Assembly (NCBI RefSeq): GCF_034661235.1
Contig: NZ_CP141059.1
Coordinates: 1,550,001 to 1,614,000, forward strand
Direction of reading: 5' to 3'
Source of the DNA: Nocardioides bizhenqiangii
GTDB lineage: Bacteria; Actinomycetota; Actinomycetes; Propionibacteriales; Nocardioidaceae
Length of the DNA: 64,000 nucleotides
Position numbers and translations under genes: made by a program. Below, in pieces: positions 17,097-27,007 of the stretch; position 1 is the first letter of the stretch, and the number at the start of each line of letters is the position of its first letter. The notes below the pieces were generated by a model that was given only the letters and a program-made list of their open reading frames with translations, was not told where the DNA came from and did no database searches.

Positions 17097-17841
17097 CGCC
17101 GCGCCCACCGTGGCAGCGATCCTCACCGCGCACGCCGAGGGCGTCATGGCCGGGCTGTCGTTCCGCAGCCTCCTCGACGCCGTCGCCGTCGCGCGCAACG
17201 AGGGACTCGACGTCGAGGTGCTCGTCGTCCTCGACAACCCGACCGACGCCACCCGCGACGCGTTCGCCGAGGCCGCCCAGCACGGCGCGACGGTCGCGGA
17301 GGTGTCGTACGCCGACCAGGGCAAGGTCCGCAACCACGCCGTCGGACTGGTCTCCGCGGACCTGGTGGCGTTCCTCGACGGCGACGACCTGTGGAGCGAG
17401 AACTGGCTGGTCGACGCGCACCGGATGTGCGCGGGCAGCGCCGACGGGGACCGGGTCATCGGCCACCCCGAGCTCAACTGGTTCTTCGAGAACCAGCAGA
17501 ACCTCTACTTCCTGCCCGACCAGACCGACCCTGCCTTCGACCCGGCGCTGCTGCGGATCGCGAACCCGTGGGACGCGCTCTGCCTGGCGCCGCGGGCGGC
17601 GTACGTCGAGCACCCGTTCGCGGCGCGCGCCGTCGCCGACGGCTACGCCTACGAGGACTGGCACTGGATGCTCGAGACCTACCTCGCCGGCTACGTGCAC
17701 CGGGTGGTCCCCGAGACGATCCACTTCAAGCGCCGGCGCGAGGGATCGCAGTACGTCCAGGCACGCGCGCGCAGCGTGCTCACCCGCCCGAGCGAGCTGC
17801 TCGACTTCGCCTGGTGGCAGGAGCGCGACCGCCACCTGTGA
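17089..17841 (+). CDS. Family 2 glycosyltransferase (module 3)
   Basis: This 250-residue GT-A enzyme starts at GTG 17089, 8 bp before the previous stop ends, with AGGGGAG upstream. TVAAILTAHAEG opens the fold. VRNHAVGLVSADLVAFLDGDD has an intact DxD, followed by LWSENWL. YEDWHW resembles the catalytic ED-W segment. IHFKRRREGS leads into a complete C-terminal tail, in contrast to the shortened gene at 12874. It ends the glycan locus; ftsY-associated core genes follow. Donor and acceptor are unknown. Confidence 0.85.
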   Translation: MPDAAPTVAAILTAHAEGVMAGLSFRSLLDAVAVARNEGLDVEVLVVLDNPTDATRDAFAEAAQHGATVAEVSYADQGKVRNHAVGLVSADLVAFLDGDDLWSENWLVDAHRMCAGSADGDRVIGHPELNWFFENQQNLYFLPDQTDPAFDPALLRIANPWDALCLAPRAAYVEHPFAARAVADGYAYEDWHWMLETYLAGYVHRVVPETIHFKRRREGSQYVQARARSVLTRPSELLDFAWWQERDRHL

Positions 17842-17979
17842 CGGACACGACGGTGCAGCGCGTCGGCTGCGAATCGGGTATCGAGGCCGGGAGCGGGTAA
17901 CGTCGAACGCGTGGCGACCGCTCGGACGCCGTCGCCCGTCTCGCACCTGTCCGTCCCCGTCTCGGAGGAGTCGAACGCC

Positions 17980-18174
17980 GTGCTGTCCATCGTGATCGCG
18001 ATGCTGGTCTGCCTGGTCCTCGCCGGACTGGTCGTCGTCTACGTCGCCTATCCGCACCGCGGGGAGAAGATGCCCGCAACGCCGTGGCTCGGTGACGCGC
18101 TCGGCAAGGCCGCCGACGCGGTCCCCGTCATCGACGAGGACGAGGCAGACCTCCTGCACAGCCGCAGTCAGTAA
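17980..18174 (+). CDS. Small single-pass membrane protein
   Basis: From GTG 17980, with GGAGGAG nine bases upstream, this is a 64-residue protein. Residues 2-22 form one membrane helix (LSIVIAMLVCLVLAGLVVVY), followed by PHRGEKMPATPWLGDALGKA and an acidic end. An in-frame GTG at 17911 is seven bases after TAACGT, the leaderless pattern seen at other genes here, and would give 87 residues. It lies just before ftsY, so a link with membrane-protein biogenesis is possible, but the function is unknown. Confidence 0.65.
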   Translation: MLSIVIAMLVCLVLAGLVVVYVAYPHRGEKMPATPWLGDALGKAADAVPVIDEDEADLLHSRSQ

Positions 18175-18193
18175 CCCTGCGAGGATGAGCCTC

Positions 18194-19327
18194 ATGGAGT
18201 GGCTCTACCTCGTCATCGGGATCGCCGTACTCGCACTCGTCGTCCTCGGCGGCGTGCTGGTCGGCCTGCTGCCCGGGCGGCGACGCGTCCCCACGACGCC
18301 GCCGGCGGAGGCCCCCAGCGACGTCCTCGCGCCACCGGAGACCGGGGTCACCGAGGCTGAGCCGGGCGTCGAGGTGCCCGCCGGGACGGTCGCTCCGACC
18401 CTCGAGCGTCCGGAGCGCCCCGCGTCGCGGCTGGTCCGGCTCCGGCAACGCCTCGCCGGCTCCGGCACCCTCGGCCGGGGCCTGCTCGGCCTGCTCAGCC
18501 GCGACCAGCTCGACGAGGACACCTGGGAGGCGATCGAGGACCTGCTCCTCGGCGCCGACATCGGCGTCCAGCCGACCCAGGAGCTGGTCGAGCGGCTGCG
18601 CACCCGGATGCGCGTCGAGGGCGACGCCACCGCCGACGCCCGCAGCGTGCTCCGCGAGGAGCTGATCAACCTCGTCGACCCGGCGATGGACCGTGCGTTG
18701 CACGTGACCGGCGCCGACGGCAACCCGGGCGTCATCCTCGTGGTCGGGGTCAACGGCACCGGCAAGACGACGACGGTCGGCAAGATCGCACGGATCCTCG
18801 TCGCCGAGGACCGGTCCGTCTTGCTGGCCGCTGCCGACACGTTCCGGGCCGCCGCGGCCGACCAGCTGGGGACCTGGGGCGAGCGGGTCGGCGTCGAGGT
18901 CGTCCGCGGTCCCGAGGGCGGCGACCCCGCGAGCGTCGCGTTCGACGCCGTCAAGGAGGGCGTCGACCGCGGCATCGACACCGTCGTCGTCGACACCGCC
19001 GGCCGGCTGCAGAACAAGCAGGGCCTGATGGACGAGCTCGGCAAGGTGAAGCGGGTCATCGAGAAGCAGAGTCCGGTCACCGAGGTGCTGCTCGTGCTCG
19101 ACGCCACCACCGGCCAGAACGGGCTGATCCAGGCGAAGGTCTTCTCCGAGGTCGTCGACGTCACCGGCATCGCGCTGACCAAGCTCGACGGGTCCGCGAA
19201 GGGCGGGATCGTGGTCGCCGTCCAGCGTCAGCTCGGCGTACCCGTCAAGCTCGTCGGCCTCGGTGAGGGCCCCGACGACCTGGCGCCCTTCGACGCGGCG
19301 GCCTTCGTCGACGCGTTGTTGGGCTGA
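18194..19327 (+). CDS. ftsY: Signal recognition particle receptor FtsY
   Basis: FtsY is the membrane-docked GTPase that receives ribosome-SRP complexes for co-translational insertion. The 377-residue protein has an N-terminal membrane helix, an acidic/Pro-rich linker, then the NG domain: VVGVNGTGKTTTVGKIA (P-loop), ADTFRAAAADQL, VDTAGRLQNK, TKLDGSAKGG and GLGEGPDDLAPFD. ATG 18194 is preferred over ATG 18185 because GAGG is nine bases upstream of the former. The SRP partner gene ffh lies 4.5 kb downstream, with the nitrogen-control genes between them, an order seen in other actinobacteria. Confidence 0.95.
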   Translation: MEWLYLVIGIAVLALVVLGGVLVGLLPGRRRVPTTPPAEAPSDVLAPPETGVTEAEPGVEVPAGTVAPTLERPERPASRLVRLRQRLAGSGTLGRGLLGLLSRDQLDEDTWEAIEDLLLGADIGVQPTQELVERLRTRMRVEGDATADARSVLREELINLVDPAMDRALHVTGADGNPGVILVVGVNGTGKTTTVGKIARILVAEDRSVLLAAADTFRAAAADQLGTWGERVGVEVVRGPEGGDPASVAFDAVKEGVDRGIDTVVVDTAGRLQNKQGLMDELGKVKRVIEKQSPVTEVLLVLDATTGQNGLIQAKVFSEVVDVTGIALTKLDGSAKGGIVVAVQRQLGVPVKLVGLGEGPDDLAPFDAAAFVDALLG

Positions 19328-19349
19328 GGTTGGGCGCGGGGGCGTGAGA

Positions 19350-19415
19350 GTTTCACCGGCCGGCCGGTGAAACTGTCGCTTGGAGTGCGAAGGATCATCG
19401 GCCAAGCGACAGTTT
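19350..19415. repeat. Two consecutive perfect inverted repeats after ftsY
   Basis: A 24-bp perfect palindrome (19350-19373, arms GTTTCACCGGCC) is followed by a second hairpin with 14-bp perfect arms (19370-19383 and 19402-19415, AAACTGTCGCTTGG). The two share GAAAC. No T-run follows, so this may be a factor-dependent terminator of ftsY or a small repeated element. The 254-bp gap to amt contains no gene. Confidence 0.55.
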
Positions 19416-19520
19416 CGTCGGTCAAGTACGGCGTCCGGCGGCGCCGCGCGACCATGCGCCCTCGCGCAGGACCGCGTACGCAACTGCACGAAACACGCCC
19501 GTAACACCCGGTCGGAACTC

Positions 19521-19558
19521 GTTGCATTCCTGAAACAACCAGCGGACGGACGTGAAAC
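19521..19558 (+). promoter_or_regulatory. GlnR-like box upstream of amt-glnK-glnD
   Basis: GTTGC-N6-GAAAC-N6-CGGAC-N6-GAAAC matches the four-part a1-b1-a2-b2 layout of actinobacterial GlnR boxes (gTnAC-n6-GaAAC repeated), with the two GAAAC elements exactly 22 bp apart. A further GAAAC-N6-GTAAC lies at 19490-19505. Nitrogen-dependent activation of the downstream operon is inferred. Confidence 0.55.
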
Positions 19559-19581
19559 GTCGCCGCACCAGGGTGTGGGCC

Positions 19582-21266
<1,685 letters not shown>

Positions 21267-21298
21267 GCAGATGCGGATGCCACTAGGGTCATCGCCCG

Positions 21299-23536
21299 AT
21301 GACCGCCGCTGAGAGAGCCGAGCGCACCGATGCCGCGGACGACCTCTGCATCGGGGCGTACGACGCCGCGGGCGGGCCGGACACCGGCGTCGCCCTGGTG
21401 GCGGTCGGTGGCTACGGCAGGGGCGAGCTCGCGCCGTACTCCGACCTCGACGTGGTGCTCGTCGCCGACGACGGCGTGGAGCTCGGGGAGCTGGGGCACC
21501 AGCTCTGGTACCCGATCTGGGACTCCGGCTCGAAGCTCGACCACTCGGTGCGATCACTGGGGGAGATGCTCGAGGCTGCCGCGTCGGACGCGCGCGTCGC
21601 GTCGGGCCTGCTCGACGTCCGGCACGTCGCCGGCGATCCGAACCTGACCATCCGGCTGCGCACGAACGTGCTGGCGCACTGGCGCCGTGACGCCCGGCAA
21701 CGACTGCCCGAGCTGCACGAGCTGGTGCGCAGCCGGCACCGGCTGATCGGCGAGCTCGCGCACATGTCGGTGCCCGACCTCAAGGAGGCCGAGGGCGGCA
21801 TCCGTGACGCCACGGTGCTCAAGAGCCTCACCGCGACCTGGCTGGTCGACATCCCGGCGGCGGATCTCGAGCGGTCGCGGCTCCAGCTGCTCGACGTACG
21901 CGACGTGCTGCACGCGGCTGCCGGACGGGCGACCGACCGGATCGCCCCCGAGCACTGGCCGGCCCTTGCCGCGGCGATGGGGCTGCCCGACGACCGGGCC
22001 GCCCAGCGGCAGGTCCGCGAGCTGGGCCGCCGGATCACCCACCTGTCCCGGCTGGTCTGGCGCCGGGCCGACGACGCCCTGCGCAAGACCCCCGCGGGCA
22101 AGCCGCGCCGGCCGGACCTCGAGCGGCTGGCCCCGGGTGTCGCGCTCTCCAACGGCGAGGTGGTGCTGGACCGTGGTGCGCGACCGGCGTCCGACGCGGT
22201 CCTGTTGCTGCGCGCGGCCGCGGAGGCCGCCCGGCGCAACGTCGTCCTCGCCCCGCCGACCGCGGCCCGCCTGGTGCGGGAGTGCCCGCCGCTGCCCGAC
22301 CCGTGGCCAGAGGAGGCGCGCCGCGAGCTGGTGCGCCTGCTCGCGGCCGGGCCGGGCCTGCTCGCCGTCTGGGAGACCCTGGAGGAGACCGGTGCTCTCG
22401 CGGGGATCCTCCCCGAGTGGGAGCGGATCCGGCTGCTGCCGCACGCCTCGGAGATCCACCGGTTCACCGTCGACCGGCACGTCGTCGAGACCTGCATCGA
22501 GGCCGCCACCCTGATCCGGGAGGTGTCGCGCCCCGACGTGCTGCTGGTGGCGGCACTGCTCCACGACATCGGCAAGGGCGGGGTCGTCGAGCACAGCGCC
22601 GCGGGCGAGCCGATCGCCCGGGCGATAGCGACCCGGATGGGCTTCGAGACGGAAGCGGTGGAGCTGGTCGCCCTGCTGGTGCGGTGGCACCTGCTGCTCG
22701 TGACCACCGCGACCACCCGCGACCCCGACGACCCCGCCACCGTCGAGCTCCTCACCGAGCACCTCCGGACGCCCGAGGCGCTTGCCCTGCTGACCGCGCT
22801 CACCGAGGCCGACGCGAAGGCCACGTCGGGCAAGGCGTGGTCGTCGTGGCGAGCCGGGCTGGTCCGCGACCTGTCCCGGCGGACCCAGGCCGCACTCGAG
22901 CGGGGCAGCGTGCCGGCTCCGATCGCCGGCGACGACGTCGAGATCCCGGACGCCGCTCGCTCGGGTTCGCTCGCGATCACGGTCGAGCCCGCCGGCGACG
23001 GCTCGCGCGTCACGACGGTGTCGGCGGACCGGGTCGGGCTGCTCGCGGACTGCGCCGCCACGTTCGCACTGCAGCGGCTCCAGGTGCGCGCCGCCCGGAT
23101 CTGGGCGCAGATGGAGTACGGCGTCTCGGTGTGGGACGTGGCCGACGACATCCTGGACGCGGGCCGGCTGCGCAACATGTTCGACTCCGTCGTCGCGGGC
23201 CGGGTCGATCCCGCCGCGCGGCTGGCCCCGCGACCGAACGGGTCCGGGCACGACCTCGCGCCCACGGTCGTCGTACGACCTGAGGCCAGTGACCAGGCGA
23301 CGGTGATCGAGGTGCGTACGGCGGACCGGCTCGGCGTGGTCTACCTGGTGAGCTCGGTGCTCGCCGAGCTCGGGCTGTCGGTCCGGTCCGCCCACATCTC
23401 GACCCTGGGGCCGCAGGCCGTCGACGTGTTCTACGTCCAGGACGGTGCTGCCGGGGCGCTGCCCGCCGCGCGGGCAGCGGCGGCGGCGGCGGCGATCCGG
23501 GAGCGGCTCAGTCCTTCGGAGGCGTCGGGCGCTTGA
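21299..23536 (+). CDS. glnD: PII nucleotidyltransferase/deadenylylase GlnD
   Basis: This 745-residue bifunctional enzyme modifies and demodifies GlnK. The nucleotidyltransferase motif GGYGRGELAPYSDLD is at residues 37-51 with Asp49/Asp51. LLVAALLHDIGKGG near 420 is the HD domain for removal. Two ACT domains at the C-terminus (about 560-640 and 655-735) sense glutamine. The N-terminus is shorter than in enteric GlnD, as in other actinobacteria. ATG 21299 lies 9 nt after TAGGGT, so the gene may also have its own leaderless promoter. Confidence 0.93.
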   Translation: MTAAERAERTDAADDLCIGAYDAAGGPDTGVALVAVGGYGRGELAPYSDLDVVLVADDGVELGELGHQLWYPIWDSGSKLDHSVRSLGEMLEAAASDARVASGLLDVRHVAGDPNLTIRLRTNVLAHWRRDARQRLPELHELVRSRHRLIGELAHMSVPDLKEAEGGIRDATVLKSLTATWLVDIPAADLERSRLQLLDVRDVLHAAAGRATDRIAPEHWPALAAAMGLPDDRAAQRQVRELGRRITHLSRLVWRRADDALRKTPAGKPRRPDLERLAPGVALSNGEVVLDRGARPASDAVLLLRAAAEAARRNVVLAPPTAARLVRECPPLPDPWPEEARRELVRLLAAGPGLLAVWETLEETGALAGILPEWERIRLLPHASEIHRFTVDRHVVETCIEAATLIREVSRPDVLLVAALLHDIGKGGVVEHSAAGEPIARAIATRMGFETEAVELVALLVRWHLLLVTTATTRDPDDPATVELLTEHLRTPEALALLTALTEADAKATSGKAWSSWRAGLVRDLSRRTQAALERGSVPAPIAGDDVEIPDAARSGSLAITVEPAGDGSRVTTVSADRVGLLADCAATFALQRLQVRAARIWAQMEYGVSVWDVADDILDAGRLRNMFDSVVAGRVDPAARLAPRPNGSGHDLAPTVVVRPEASDQATVIEVRTADRLGVVYLVSSVLAELGLSVRSAHISTLGPQAVDVFYVQDGAAGALPAARAAAAAAAIRERLSPSEASGA

Positions 23537-23795
23537 TCCGTGCCCGCATGGTGATGTGGTCGATCGCCATCGGGCGGTCGTTGCCGTCGGCGGACGGCGT
23601 GACCTCGCTCTCGTGGTCCTTCGACTTCAGGTCCTGGTCGGCACGGGCGCGGCCCGGGTCGAAGGCGTCGATGAACATGCCCATCCCGTCGGAGGTCCCG
23701 CCGCCGGTGCCGCTCGGGTTGCGCAGCATCCGGTGTCCCGCCCAGACCACGAGGAGCAGGACCACCACTCCGGCGGCACCGATCACGACGTACAT
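23508..23795 (-). CDS. Small membrane protein of unknown function
   Basis: From ATG 23795, with GAGGAAG upstream, this is a 95-residue protein. Residues 2-22 are one membrane helix (YVVIGAAGVVVLLLVVWAGH). A hydrophilic tail follows, rich in Asp and Lys (RARADQDLKSKDHESEVTPS), with RPMAIDHITMRARIKRPTPPKD at the end. It is convergent with glnD and overlaps its end by 29 bp. A longer open frame to 24140 only crosses ffh antisense and is not used. No family was recognised. Confidence 0.6.
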   Translation of the reverse strand: MYVVIGAAGVVVLLLVVWAGHRMLRNPSGTGGGTSDGMGMFIDAFDPGRARADQDLKSKDHESEVTPSADGNDRPMAIDHITMRARIKRPTPPKD

Positions 23796-23889
23796 CACTT
23801 CCTCACTGTATGCCTGACGCGGGCGGGTAGCCGCTTCGCCGTTAGAGTTGCCCTTCGAGCCCTGCACGCACGTCCATTGAGGAATCCCT

Positions 23890-25485
23890 TTGTTCGCCAC
23901 CCTGTCCGACCGCCTTGCCGAGACCTTCAAGAACCTCCGCGGCAAGGGCCGGCTCTCCGAGGCCGACATCGACGCGACCGCTCGCGAGATCCGGATCGCC
24001 CTGCTCGAGGCCGACGTCGCGCTCCCGGTGGTCAAGGAGTTCGTCGCGGCGGTCAAGGAGCGCGCCCGGGGCGAGGAGGTCAGCCAGGCGCTCAACCCCG
24101 CCCAGCAGGTCGTCAAGATCGTCAACGACGAGCTGGTCACGATCCTCGGCGGCGAGACCCGCCGGCTGCGCTACGCCAAGACCGGCCCGACCGTGATCAT
24201 GCTGGCCGGCCTGCAGGGCGCCGGAAAGACGACCCTCGCGGCGAAGCTCGCGGCGTGGCTGAAGGAGCAGGGCAAGTCCCCGCTGCTCGTCGCGTGCGAC
24301 CTCCAGCGCCCCAACGCGGTCCAGCAGCTGCAGGTCAACGGTGACAAGGTCGGCGTCCCGGTCTTCGCGCCCGAGGCCGGCAACGGCGTCGGAGACCCGG
24401 TCGCCGTGGCGCGGGCGTCGATCGAGGAGGCCAAGCGTCGGCTGTTCGACGTCATCGTGGTCGACACCGCCGGACGTCTGGGCGTCGACTCCGAGATGAT
24501 GGCGCAGGCCGCCGCCATCCGCGATGCCGTGCAGCCCGACGAGGTGCTGTTCGTCGTCGACGCCATGATCGGACAGGACGCGCTGACGACGGCGCAGGCG
24601 TTCCTCGACGGCGTCGGGTACGACGGCGTCGTCCTCACCAAGCTCGACGGCGACGCCCGCGGTGGTGCCGCGCTGTCTATCCGCCAGGTCACCGGCAAGC
24701 CGGTCATGTTCGCGTCCTCCGGCGAGAAGATGTCCGACTTCGACGTCTTCCACCCCGACCGGATGGCCTCGCGCATCCTCGACATGGGCGACGTGATGAC
24801 CCTGATCGAGCAGGCCGAGAAGGCCTTCGACCAGGATCAGGCGCTCAAGGCGGCGCAGAAGCTGACCGGGCAGGGCGGCGAGTTCACCCTCGACGACTTC
24901 CTCGAGCAGATGCAGCAGGTCAAGAAGCTCGGCTCGATGACCAAGATCCTCAAGATGCTGCCCGGAGCGGGCCAGATCCGCGAGCAGCTCGAGAACTTCG
25001 ACGAGCGCGAGATCGACCGGATCGAGGCCATCATCCGCTCGATGACACCGGCCGAGCGCGACAACCCGAAGCTCATCGACGGGTCCCGCCGGGCCCGGAT
25101 CGCCAAGGGCTCCGGCCGGACGGTCGCCGACGTCAACGGTCTCGTCGACCGCTTCTTCGAGGCGCGGAAGATGATGATGCAGATGGCGAAGGGCGGCGGC
25201 TTCGGCGGTGTCCCCGGGATGCCCGGGATGCCCGGGATGCCGGGCATGGGCGGTCCCGGCGGTGGCAAGCGGGCCAAGGCCAAGCAGGCGCAGAAGTCGA
25301 AGGCGAAAGGCGGGCAGCGCAAGTCCGGCAACCCCGCCAAGGCGGCGCAGCAGGCCGCGGCCGCCAAGGAGAAGGCCGCGCAGCAGGCGGCGAACCCGTT
25401 CGGGCTGCCGGGCGAGGACGTCGACTACGAGGCAGCGGCCGCCAACCTCGACCTGCCCAAGGACTTCTCCAAGTTCCTGAAGTGA
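23890..25485 (+). CDS. ffh: Signal recognition particle protein Ffh
   Basis: Ffh (SRP54) binds signal sequences and SRP RNA and docks on FtsY. The 531-residue protein starts at TTG 23890 with GAGGAAT upstream. N domain: residues 1-95. G domain: GLQGAGKTTLAAKLA, CDLQRPNAVQQL, VDTAGRLGVDSEMM and LTKLDGDARGG. The M domain (about 300-430) has Met-rich helices around KMLPGAGQIREQLENFD and SGRTVADVNGLVDRFFEARKMMMQM. The tail contains a GMPGMPGMPGM repeat and a Lys/Ala-rich region. TAGAGT 48 bp upstream is a possible -10. Confidence 0.96.
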   Translation: MFATLSDRLAETFKNLRGKGRLSEADIDATAREIRIALLEADVALPVVKEFVAAVKERARGEEVSQALNPAQQVVKIVNDELVTILGGETRRLRYAKTGPTVIMLAGLQGAGKTTLAAKLAAWLKEQGKSPLLVACDLQRPNAVQQLQVNGDKVGVPVFAPEAGNGVGDPVAVARASIEEAKRRLFDVIVVDTAGRLGVDSEMMAQAAAIRDAVQPDEVLFVVDAMIGQDALTTAQAFLDGVGYDGVVLTKLDGDARGGAALSIRQVTGKPVMFASSGEKMSDFDVFHPDRMASRILDMGDVMTLIEQAEKAFDQDQALKAAQKLTGQGGEFTLDDFLEQMQQVKKLGSMTKILKMLPGAGQIREQLENFDEREIDRIEAIIRSMTPAERDNPKLIDGSRRARIAKGSGRTVADVNGLVDRFFEARKMMMQMAKGGGFGGVPGMPGMPGMPGMGGPGGGKRAKAKQAQKSKAKGGQRKSGNPAKAAQQAAAAKEKAAQQAANPFGLPGEDVDYEAAAANLDLPKDFSKFLK

Positions 25486-25528
25486 GCGGACAGCGCGTCG
25501 AAACCCCGTGAGACGAAAGGCGCCGCAA

Positions 25529-25897
25529 GTGGCCTCGGTCCTGATCGTCGACGCGGCCAACGTCGTCGGTGCGCGACCCGACGGGTGGTGGAAGGACCGG
25601 GCCGGCGCAGCGCGCCGGCTGCACGAGCAGCTCCTCGTGGCGGACGTGCCGCAGGACGTCGTCGTGCTCGTGCTCGAGGGCGGAGCGAAGGGCGGCGTAC
25701 GACCCGGGCGCGACGCGCACGTGCGCACCGTGCACGCGCCCAAGGACGGCGACGCCACCATCGTCGCCGAGGCGAAGGCCGCTGCCGAGCGGGGTGACCG
25801 GGTCACCGTCGTCACCGCGGACCGGGCGCTCGACGCGCGCGTGGCCGGCGTCGGCGCCTCGACGCTCCGGCCGACGTGGTTGCTCGACCTGCTCTGA
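25529..25897 (+). CDS. NYN/PIN-like domain protein (YacP-type putative RNase)
   Basis: From GTG 25529 (GAAAGG upstream) this is a 122-residue protein; a GTG seven codons earlier is possible. VLIVDAANVVG at the N-terminus places the first acidic residue of a PIN-like nuclease fold, and VVTADRALDARV near residue 92 gives the second acidic cluster. WWKDRAGAARRLHEQL matches the helical segment of NYN proteins. Such proteins are predicted metal-dependent RNases. It follows ffh by 43 bp and probably shares its transcript. Its stop codon lies in the first unit of an 11-bp tandem repeat. Confidence 0.75.
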   Translation: MASVLIVDAANVVGARPDGWWKDRAGAARRLHEQLLVADVPQDVVVLVLEGGAKGGVRPGRDAHVRTVHAPKDGDATIVAEAKAAAERGDRVTVVTADRALDARVAGVGASTLRPTWLLDLL

Positions 25898-25931
25898 CCC
25901 TGCTCTGACCCTGCTCTGACCCTGCTCTGAC
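25891..25931. repeat. 11-bp tandem repeat at a gene end
   Basis: The unit gctctgaccct occurs three times and then partly a fourth time. The first unit contains the TGA stop of the NYN gene, so the array repeats the gene's last bases, including the stop, into the spacer. This looks like slippage-type expansion. Confidence 0.85.
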
Positions 25932-26009
25932 ATTGTCGAGGTGGTGGCGACGACCACGACCCGCGGTACCCCTACGGCTGGGGACTGTCGACCCGATAAC
26001 GTCGGCCGG

Positions 26010-26099
26010 GTGACGCCTCTGATGCAGTTCTCTGGTCCGGTGCTTCCCGACGGCGAGGCACCCGAGTCGTACGTCGCCGACGGGCGTGGAGGACGCTGA
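26010..26099 (+). pseudogene. 5' remnant of an amidohydrolase gene
   Basis: This 29-codon frame reads VTPLMQFSGPVLPDGEAPES, then YVADGRGGR. It matches the first 28 residues of the intact amidohydrolase at 29617, which begins VTTPVLRFSGPVLPDGDVRD, then LYVVDGR. The upstream TAACGT-N7-GTG layout also mirrors TAGGTT-N7-GTG at the intact gene. The frame stops at TGA 26097-26099, overlapping the ATG of the methyltransferase. It is best explained as the broken head of a duplicated amidohydrolase, possibly still translated as a leader peptide. Confidence 0.7.
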
Positions 26100-27007
26100 T
26101 GCCATTCCGCAGGGCCGGTGCACGGTCGGGACGGTCGGAGATGAGCCGGGACGAGCTGATCGAGGCGCTCGGCCGCCAGAACCCGGAGGGCTACCAGGAG
26201 AAAGGCGGGGCTCTGCCCTGGGCCTCGCCCGATCCGCCGGCCGTGTTCCCGACGGGAACCTCGACCCGCCACTCCTTGCTGGCGGCCCTGCACGAGCACC
26301 TGCGTCCGCGGACGTACTGGGAGGTCGGCGTCGAGCGTGGCCGGAGCCTGCAGCAGTCACGGACCCGATCGATCGGAGTGGACCCGTACTTCAAGATCAC
26401 GGCCCCCCTTCAGTGCGACGTCCGCCTCTTCCGTGAGACCAGCGACAGCTACTTCCGCAGATCGGACGCCTTCGAGCACTTCGACGGGGTCCCCGTGGAC
26501 CTGGCCTTCATCGACGGGATGCACCTGGCCGAGTTCGCGCTGCGTGACTTCATGAACATCGAGAAGCAGATGTCGCCGGGAGGCGTGGTGGTCCTCGACG
26601 ACATGCTGCCGAGGAACTCCCTGGAGGCGTTCCGGGTCCGGCGGACCAAGGCTTGGACCGGCGACGTCTACAAGGTCCACGAGGTCCTGGCGACGTACCG
26701 CTCCGACCTGACGCTGGTCCCGGTGAACACGAGACCCACCGGCAGCTACCTGGTTGTTGGTGTCGACCCGTCGTCGACGGTGCTCGACGACCACTACGCC
26801 GAGATCGAGGCCGCCCTGACCACCCCGGATCCGCAGGTGGTGCCCGACGGGTGGCTCGAGCGTCGTAGCGCTGTGGATCCCGAGGACGTGGTCGGCCTGC
26901 CCGTCTGGGAGAAGGTCGCCGAGCTCCGGGACCGCGGCGCCGGCCGGGAGCAGTTCACACCGCTGTGGGAGCAGCTGTCCGGCCTCCCCGCGGTCGGCGG
27001 CCCATGA
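26099..27007 (+). CDS. Class I SAM-dependent methyltransferase (Methyltransf_24-like)
   Basis: This 302-residue protein starts at ATG 26099 with GGAGGA seven bases upstream. Residues 65-200 form a Rossmann-type methyltransferase: TYWEVGVERGRSL (SAM loop, with a variant of GxGxG), IGVDPYF, VDLAFIDGMHLAEFALRDF and GGVVVLDDMLPRN. This pattern is common in methyltransferases of surface-polysaccharide loci. Its TGA overlaps the ATG of the GT61 gene, so the pair is coupled. Methylation of a sugar is inferred. The pair appears inserted between an amidohydrolase head fragment and a GntP permease. Confidence 0.75.
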   Translation: MPFRRAGARSGRSEMSRDELIEALGRQNPEGYQEKGGALPWASPDPPAVFPTGTSTRHSLLAALHEHLRPRTYWEVGVERGRSLQQSRTRSIGVDPYFKITAPLQCDVRLFRETSDSYFRRSDAFEHFDGVPVDLAFIDGMHLAEFALRDFMNIEKQMSPGGVVVLDDMLPRNSLEAFRVRRTKAWTGDVYKVHEVLATYRSDLTLVPVNTRPTGSYLVVGVDPSSTVLDDHYAEIEAALTTPDPQVVPDGWLERRSAVDPEDVVGLPVWEKVAELRDRGAGREQFTPLWEQLSGLPAVGGP

